Source: Marsupella aquatica
Taxonomy: Eukaryota; Marchantiophyta
Assembly: GCA_973895155.1 (NCBI GenBank)
Contig: OZ316895.1
Coordinates: 20,584,001-20,648,000 of the forward strand
DNA length: 64,000 nucleotides
Reading direction: 5' to 3'
Shown here: positions 57,355-64,000 of the stretch, one piece after another
Layout of the letters: the number at the start of each line of letters is the position of its first letter
Position numbering within the stretch: position 1 is the first letter of the stretch
Program-made: the position numbers and the translations under genes
The notes under the pieces: model-generated
The model's input: only the letters and a program-made list of their open reading frames with translations
Database searches by the model: none
What the model was told of the DNA's origin: nothing

Positions 57355-57768
57355 ATTAGAGACAGGGCATTGTATGTATATTGGAGTTGAATGACTAAAG
57401 GGTGTTTCACAGCTGAGTATTTGATGGACCTGTCTTCCCTGGTTACCTGTTAAGGACACAAAAACTTGTGGACCATAGAATTCTTAGTCTGTAACTTTTT
57501 GCCATAAGGATTGGTTGTATGTCATTATCATTAGTCACTCTAGAGGCTGGTGAAAGTAAAACAAATAAAAACTTTTACATAATCTTATGAAAAAATTATG
57601 ACCATTTATTTATGGGCTAATGCCATCATAAGTAATTTCTCAGCTTTGAGATACTCAGATACCCTAATAATATATATTGCACTCCCAAAGAACTAAAAAC
57701 AAATATGCCATTTAGAGATAAAAGATCCAAAGACACGAGACTAAGGGGGAGAAAACAAGGTAAAATTC
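57355..57768. other. Unassigned sequence
   Basis: About 410 bases, AT-rich, no gene recognised. Confidence 0.35.
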
Positions 57769-58240
57769 GTTCCGAGACAAAGAAAAGTTCAATCGCGGCC
57801 CTCATTCATCGTGGGCAGCAGGAATGTGACTGAGAAAAATCCGATAATAACTGTTCGGAAATAATACTCACATTCGTGACTTGACAAAGAAAAGGGTCGT
57901 TCAAATGCGGCGCGCATTCATTCTGGGCAGCGGGAAATTACACAAACGACAGAAACAAGTTCAAACGCAGCCGAGCGTGGCAGGACAGACCTCGGGCAGA
58001 GGATCAGAACGGACCAGGAAAGAAAATCCTGGTCGGGCAGCGGATCGGAACAGAAGATCTCGTCCGGGCAGTAGGGCAGACAGTCGACGGGCAGACACCG
58101 GGCAGCAGATCAGAACGGGCCAGGGAAGAAGATCCCGGCCGGGCAGGCGCGGGCAGGGAAGCGCAGCGCAGACCCCGGGCACCGGATCAGAACGGGCCAG
58201 AGGAGAAGATCCCGGCCGGGCAGACGGCAGAACAGCCCAT
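57769..58240. repeat. GC-rich imperfect repeat island
   Basis: A ~50-base block (GACAAAGAAAAG ... TCATTC ... GGGCAGC) occurs at about 57775 and 57884. From 57990, phrases GGGCAG, GATCAGAACGG(G/A)CCAG and AGAAGATCCCGGCCGGGCAG recur at about 58000, 58110 and 58188. This island stands out from AT-rich flanks. A 165-codon plus-strand frame crosses it, but the product is low-complexity (Arg, Gly, Pro, Asp), so I do not call it a gene. Confidence 0.55.
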
Positions 58241-58870
58241 GGAAAACTGCGGGGCAGTACACTCTGCAGGACTGTTGTATGTACAGTTGCGGATCCAAAG
58301 CGATGGATCAAGGAGCGATGGGGACAAGAGTGCGATGGAGACAAGAGTCCCTGGGCCGTCGCTAATGACTGCTGACTAAGGACGAGGACGCTAGATCTGC
58401 CATTTGTCCAGATGGACTGATGGAGGGGAAGAAGACTCTTCTATGGAGGGCACCTGCTGCTTCTCCTAATGATTATTGTGGAGAAGACGAAGGGCTAACC
58501 TGGGGCACCTTTATTATTCTTAATATTATATTATTTAGTATTGCACTCTCTCTATTTACAGTGAGGCTATATATTCGAGGTAAGTGAATGTAAGCAGAGT
58601 GTCTGACACTATATATTTCACACTCCCAAAAAACAAAGGACGCCCAACTAGTATGGTATGACACTAATGTGGTCACAAGTATAATAATGCCACTCATACT
58701 TAAGTTAAGAAAACATTTTGGACAAAGTTTACTTATAAAACAATAAACAATGTGCACAATATTTATTACAATTTACAAAATTTACATATATTGCTCATAC
58801 ATTGAGTAAACTTCAGAAATTTATAACCTTATTACACAGCACAAAATTGCAGTATGGGGTACCCAACCAC

Positions 58871-59180
58871 ACTGAGCAAACAAGATCTCTTTGATTCACT
58901 TCTATCAACTATGAATAACACATGCTCTCTCTCACAAGCTACAAACTAACATCCTATTCACTCTCCTAAAAGGAACACATTGAGCAAACAAGACCCCTTT
59001 GATTCACTTCTATCAACTATGAATAACACTCCCACACAAGCTACAACTAACATCCTATTCACTCTCCTAAAAGGAACACATTGAGCAAACAAGATCCCTT
59101 TGATTCACTTCTATCAACTATGAATAACACTCCCACACAAGCTACAACTAACATCCTATTCACTCTCCTGAAAAGAAAAA
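58871..59180. repeat. Tandem array, three ~101-bp units
   Basis: TGAGCAAACAAGA recurs at 58873, 58981 and 59082, followed each time by TTTGATTCACTTCTATCAAC and TAACATCCTATTCACTCTCC. Units two and three are nearly identical; unit one is seven bases longer and more diverged. Confidence 0.85.
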
Positions 59181-60250
59181 TCAAAGGTCAATCAGTACTA
59201 ATTGCAGAAATGTGCAAACATTCACAAAAGATAGCAGACTTTGTAAATTTTTACATTCGTGGATCCTTAATAATAGTGGGCAATGCTGGACTTGTTGGAA
59301 AGCACATAGATCTCAAGGAGCTTCTAATAGTGTCACGATAGACAGCTATCATCCAGCAATCAACGAGAATCAAGATCAATCATCACTGATTGAAAACAAA
59401 TGTGTAAACTTTCACACAAAACAGTTGACTTTGGAAATTTCTCCATATATTGATCCGTCTCAAGTAATAGAATTAAACAATTTTTTGTTTGTCGTGGATA
59501 CAATAAAGATTTAACTAACCTTGGTGAAAATAGGTGATGGTGGGCGCGTTGTAAAGCACATCTCAAAACCCTTCTAATGGTAAATGGATTGAGAGTTCTC
59601 CTAACAATGAGACGTAAGTACAGAATGAACTTTTCACATACACTAAAAAATGTTTTTTGGGTCTTAGAGTGCAGAGAGGATAGGCAAAAGGAGATGCAGA
59701 TTACATTACCAGTGACATTTTGACATAGGCTTCATTCTTGTTCCCTTGCTCTAGCAAATCCAGCTAAGATGGGTGATCCAGATCCCGCCATGTTATCAAT
59801 TTGTCAACCTTTCACTAAGACTGATGAGCTAAAACACAAGGAAACTTTTCTACCAACATACACTCAAAGAAATATTGTTGGTAGTTTGGATAACTTTGGA
59901 GTGAGTCCAGTATAGGGTTACCACCAATAACACCATCATCTCTACTGTAATTATCAATATTTTCAATATATTAATTTATTTATTTCAAGTTGGGGGTGAA
60001 ATTAAATAGTGCCACCTGGCAGAAAATCAAGGGCAATCCATAATAAGTGTCTGTTACACTAATTGTTAGTGACACTAAATACTGTAAAGAGTATACCTCC
60101 TGGCCAACAAAGAAACAATTTTTTTATATAAATCACATGCCAAAACAAACCAGGGGTGTGACCAAGAGGTTTTGGCCACAAGGGCTGAACGAAGCTACAT
60201 GACTACTGCATTGTTCACCTTAAGTGGTGTTATTTGAGAATTAGCTTTAT
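59181..60250. other. Unassigned sequence
   Basis: About 1.1 kb, AT-rich, with no supported gene. Confidence 0.35.
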
Positions 60251-60281
60251 CACCAAAATTAGTGTTACACTAATTTTGGTG
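60251..60281. repeat. Perfect 31-base palindrome
   Basis: CACCAAAATTAGTGT, one T, then its exact complement ACACTAATTTTGGTG. It could form a hairpin with almost no loop, or could be the centre of a small foldback element. Confidence 0.85.
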
Positions 60282-60780
60282 AAAGTGATCAAGTATGCTC
60301 GATGCCATTTTCCAATTATTTTTGCAAAAGTGATAAGTATTTGGAATTGAGTTCAAGAGAAGCAGTGGAGCATGGAAGAGCAATCCCTTTATCTGTGAGG
60401 ATTGACTGGTGCCTTGCATTTATGCATTGTCTACTGATGCTCCAAAAGGAGTCAAACAGAAAGACACATACTAGGGACAAAACAAACCAAAACCCTAAGG
60501 AAGGTCAAAGAGCCAAAAAATATTGAGAGTCCCCAACCAAGAGCCCTCCACAATAAAAAAACAAAAACCTAAAAACCTACGTACTGGCAGAAATTGAAAG
60601 GTCTGGTAAAGCTCCAGGCTAAACAACATAGGACAATCACAAATATAAATTTGTTGAGAGGCCCTAAAACCAATAGACTTGACAAAACAAAACAAATAAT
60701 GAAAACTTGAGCGCTCTGTAGTGCAAAAAACACTGGTTGTCTAAAGAGCTAGCTTTGTTCCAAAGTAATTTTTAGTGTTT

Positions 60781-61000
60781 GAGGAATATGTCACCTTACG
60801 TGAAGGAGACTATGCGAGCTTACCTAGATTCATTCTTGACTGTCAGATCTCAGTATAGTTGAGAATAACTGTTACATTCTAGGGGGTCTATTGGCTAGCT
60901 GGGAAACTAGCTACTGGAATACACTAACCCTAGGAATGCCCAAAGTATAAAGGCCTTTTTAGAAAGGTGGAATGTAGCAATATTTTGCCACTTAAACAAA
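60781..61000. repeat. Short dispersed repeat (GTGGCAAA family), copy 2
   Basis: Shares GTGAAGGAGA, GTCAGATCTC, AACTGTTACATTCT, GGCTAGCTGG and AGGTGGAATGTAGCAATATT-TTGCCAC blocks, in order, with 48556-48790. A start-like piece of the same family (GCCAGGGTGGCCACTG, GAAGGAGAAAATGC) reappears at about 61080-61130. Confidence 0.4.
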
Positions 61001-61189
61001 CACTAGCATCTAACTCCTGCCGGAGAGGGAGACAAAGAATTGAATTTGCTCTTGCGTAATTAGTAAGATTGTGTTTTGGCCAGGGTGGCCACTGTTGCCT
61101 TATATGAAGGAGAAAATGCTAAGAATATTTCTGCTCTAGTTTTAGTAGGTTAATTTATGGTTGTTGGGGATGTAGATTGTCAATTTTTG

Positions 61190-62532
61190 ACTACTCCTTC
61201 AATTTCTCTGTCAAGTTGTGTACCCTCACTTTCAAGTTCTCAATCTTCTGAAATGTTTCCTTGAGCTAGTCTTCTAGTCCCTCCTTCTCCTCATATGCGC
61301 TGTCAATGGCGTTTTTCCGACCCATAAGATTCCATTTTGTCCATTTGCTGCTTCTGAGAGTTGATGATGTTGTTCTTTTCCTTCAACGTGGGATCATCCA
61401 TCTTGGCTTGCAACCCCTCAAGATTTGCAAGGTGTTTGGTCTCTACCCCCATCTCTACCTCTTTCAAGGTGTGATCAAATTGCCCCCTGATTTCCTCTTA
61501 ATGTTAAGTGGCCTCCTTGTTTTCAGCCAACAGCCACTCCAGGGCCTCCTTAATCCTAGTCATTGACAAGTCCCTGATGGACCTTGTACAGCGGCTTTAT
61601 TGGATTCTAGCCGTTCGTTGAGCTACTCAATCTCTTTCAGTGTCTCGGCTAGCTCGTCTGACTTTGAGGCTAACTCCCTCTAACCTGAATGATGGTTTTC
61701 TCGCGTAGACGTTACATGTTTCTACCTGCTCACTTGCTAACTTTAGTTCCTGCCTCTTTCCTTACAACTCCTCATCACTGGTTGACCTCCCACTCTTTTA
61801 CCTTCTACAACTTGGCTTCCCTCTTCCTAAGCCGCCTCAGCAACTCCTCCTTCAGCGGCTCCAAAGTTACATTCTCATCAAGTTGCATTTGATCTACAAT
61901 GTCATTTTTATGAAAGGCCCCATCTCCAAGACACCAAACATTTTGCCAAACTCCATTGCCATTTCCATGCATAACTTGACTGCCTTGGTGAGACCAGCAT
62001 CCCCCATTGCATCTTCTTGTCCCATGTTTCCTGGCCTATCTTGTAAAAGGGGTGGCTCGGCTCTTATTTCCTCAGGCTTGACGTACAAGTCTCTCTCCCA
62101 TTCCTTGGTTCTTGCCTCAACCTCTGAATCCACTCTTTATTTTCCTGTTTGCCTTCCTTCCTGGCATTTACCTCCTGCACTGGTATGGCTAGCGGGAGAA
62201 ATTGAGCTAATTTGTGCATCTGGCCCTCTGGTCAGCTCTCCTTGAATTACTGCAGGAAGTTGCAGCAAAGTCCAAGGTCTGAACTCCAGGAATGGGAGGA
62301 TACTCCTCCGCATAGCCCTCCTTCTACCTTCTCAATGCTCCCCTGTTAGCAACAAGTAAACCCACATTGGGGAAGCTTTCAAACTGATTTTGTTCACCAG
62401 CTTTCTCATGATTAGACCAGATTTCTTCCCTTTGGCGTGAGCCTCCACTGGTTGGTTTCCGCTTCCACACCAGACCACAGCTTGGACTTTGGCTTTGATG
62501 ACTTTCCAGAATTCAAAGGCCAAATTAATCAA
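61190..62532 (-). pseudogene. Decayed second copy of the antisense-ORF protein
   Basis: Minus-strand fragments match the long frame at 10213-13771 in the same order. 62250-62150 has LPAVIQGELTRG (compare LPRVVRGDPTQQ). 62130-61900 has EWERDLYVKPEEIR and KLCMEMAMEFGKMFGVLEMGPF (compare AREKDLLGGEWPEDIR and CGELALCIFGEELEQGPFF). 61870-61790 has KEELLRRLRKREAKL (compare KKDEVIRRLRAREAEV), followed by coiled-coil-like remains to about 61190. Many stops and frameshifts are present. No surrounding copia was detected. An extra N-terminal fragment at 62332-62532 has no obvious partner in the first copy. Confidence 0.55.
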
Positions 62533-64000
62533 ACTCCAGCTATTCCTCTGGTTTTAGTTGCTTCTACCTCAACATGATTCAGCAAAAACTTGGGCCCTAG
62601 TTGGCCAGCAGAGCGGATTTTGCTCCACCTCGCCACCTAACTTTACCCTTAAATTAATGGAATATTCTTGGAATATTCTCACATTTGGTTTAAAACCCCC
62701 TAGGATTCTTATGATTCTCAGGATTGGATTAAAACAACCCTAATGTTCTTAAACAAAAATTTAAAAGTTTTTCATTAAACCCAATAAAAAACACTATACT
62801 TATTTGCATGTGATGGGTTGGAAGAAAATAAATGAGGACTGAGGATTTAACCTTGGGTACTTGTTTGCCACAATTTCCAAAACACAAGGACCATACTTCC
62901 TCCAAATTTGCAACTGCAAATCCTCTGGAATTGTGTGTGCCTATCCTCTCCACTTATCACCCTTTATGGGTTTTGGGTTCCATCTTGTCCCCCTGGGCCC
63001 TCAGCTTACAAAATAACGAAACATACGTGCAAACATCCGATGGATATTAAATATCAAATCCGTGAATATTATAACACCATTCTAAGCAACAAGGTCCTTG
63101 TTTATATTTGCAACCGATTAGAAGAGGTGAAGGGTTTTTTAAAATGTGTCTCAAAGTTAATGAACTGAAGGGCCATGGTAATACCTAATGACACGCGTCA
63201 CTTATTCATTGGACCACGTGTCATCAAACCAATGGATTAGGGTGTTCTAATTTCAAGAAGGACAATAGTGAAGCCCAATGGGTTTGTGTTGAGTGTGATG
63301 ATTCCAGTATTTGTAATATTTGCTCTCAGTTTTCAGAAGTGGATGCTCCCATCCCATATGTATGGAGTAACATTAAGAATCTATGGCCCAGTAAGATGTC
63401 TGGCATTTTACAGTAAGATGTCTGGCATTTTACAGAGAGGAGTAGTGGATGACTTCTTTGGCTTGTTAAGTGCAATATCACCTCTAATGTCTTGTAGTGA
63501 GATTTTGTTGGAATCTTCTGGAGAACTTTGATATATGTAGTCCCGTATGTAGTTTAAATTGTGTGCTAAAGCCCCAATGGCTTTCACACATTGCCAAATA
63601 TTATATGGCAATGTGTTTGTTTAGTGTACTGTCTTGCCACTTAATGGTACATTAAATAAAATGTGCATTCATGATTGAATCTCTTCCCAACAGATTTTTT
63701 TTATAACAAATGAAGGGTGTTTTAAATCCTCAAATCTATCTGATTATAATAACATAGGCAAATTTTATATAGGACTGAAAATTCTTTTTAGAACGAACAA
63801 GATACATTTTAATGTTCTTCCAAAATATAACAAGGGGTACCTGGGGGGGCCTTCGGTCACAGGTATGTCTCATTACATTTCCCTTAGTGAGGGCCCAGGG
63901 TCTTGTCCTCAAATTCAGGCCCTTTTGGTTTAACAGGTCTTGCTTCTTGTTCTTCACAGCATGCTCAGGCAACCCGTCAGGTGATTTCCTTACTGACTGA
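62533..64000. other. Unassigned AT-rich end of window; short duplication and hairpin
   Basis: No supported gene. A 22-base unit (AGTAAGATGTCTGGCATTTT...) is tandemly duplicated at 63390-63411 and 63412-63433. An 11-bp inverted repeat (ACACATTGCCA / TGGCAATGTGT, 63586-63616) forms a small hairpin. Confidence 0.5.

Noticed and set aside
58030-58235. Possible CRISPR-like array in the GC-rich island
   Set aside because: Repeat units are irregular in length and diverged, with no unique spacers, and the DNA is plant-like.
57881-58375. 165-codon plus-strand frame across the GC-rich repeats
   Set aside because: Product is repetitive Arg/Gly/Pro; frame length is explained by GC-rich repeats lacking stops.
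1-64000. tRNA or rRNA genes
   Set aside because: No cloverleaf with A and B boxes and no rRNA core was recognised by eye; a tRNAscan run would be needed to exclude them.

Overview
This is a repeat-dense stretch of plant nuclear DNA. Three things point to a land plant: copia elements with the classic initiator-tRNA primer-binding site and a shared LTR core (GGACGTAGCCT ... GGTGAACCACGTA), a Mutator-like element (MULE) with spliced GT-AG introns, and a LINE ending in a zf-RVT domain. I could not place the lineage further. Only one intact, recognisable host gene was found: a short open reading frame at 18421-18681 for protein phosphatase 1 inhibitor-3 (INH3/PPP1R11 family). Most of the remaining sequence I can interpret is transposable elements in several states of decay.

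Layout, left to right. 1-1260 is the 3' end of a LINE. 2365-15037 is a nested stack: an old copia RNase H/3' region is interrupted by a 300-bp solo LTR (2472-2771, target duplication CAGAT) and by an 11.5-kb copia element (3063-14593, duplication AATTC). That copia element is itself interrupted by a 4.7-kb GC-richer element (9308-13999, duplication AGACA) carrying one long antisense reading frame. 15285-17700 holds an LTR-like sequence and dispersed repeats. 17980-21230 is the gene-like island: a duplicated GA-rich leader, INH3, a one-stop reading frame, and a possible two-exon gene end. 21.2-30.9 kb is mostly AT-rich non-coding DNA with small inverted-repeat elements and an LTR split by a TIR element (25607-26579).

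30914-39687 is a complete MULE: 99-bp terminal inverted repeats, 10-bp direct flanking duplications, a six-exon transposase on the plus strand and a second, convergent gene on the minus strand. The two genes face each other as in maize MuDR, but I do not recognise the second protein. Between them lies an array of 200-bp modules, each reading as one small exon plus one intron of the minus-strand gene.

39.7-64 kb is mainly unassigned DNA. It contains a 443-bp foldback element, a G-run tract, a degenerate roughly 75-bp satellite-like array (52.5-53.5 kb), a decayed solo LTR (56743-57026), a GC-rich repeat island (58.0-58.2 kb), a 101-bp tandem array and a second, heavily decayed copy of the antisense-ORF protein (61.2-62.5 kb). 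That second copy suggests the 9308-13999 insertion belongs to a mobile family of its own.

The coding parts of the elements carry stops and frameshifts, and the differences between the two copia LTRs are all transitions. Both fit silenced, cytosine-methylated repeats. All assignments come from reading the sequence; no database search was run.
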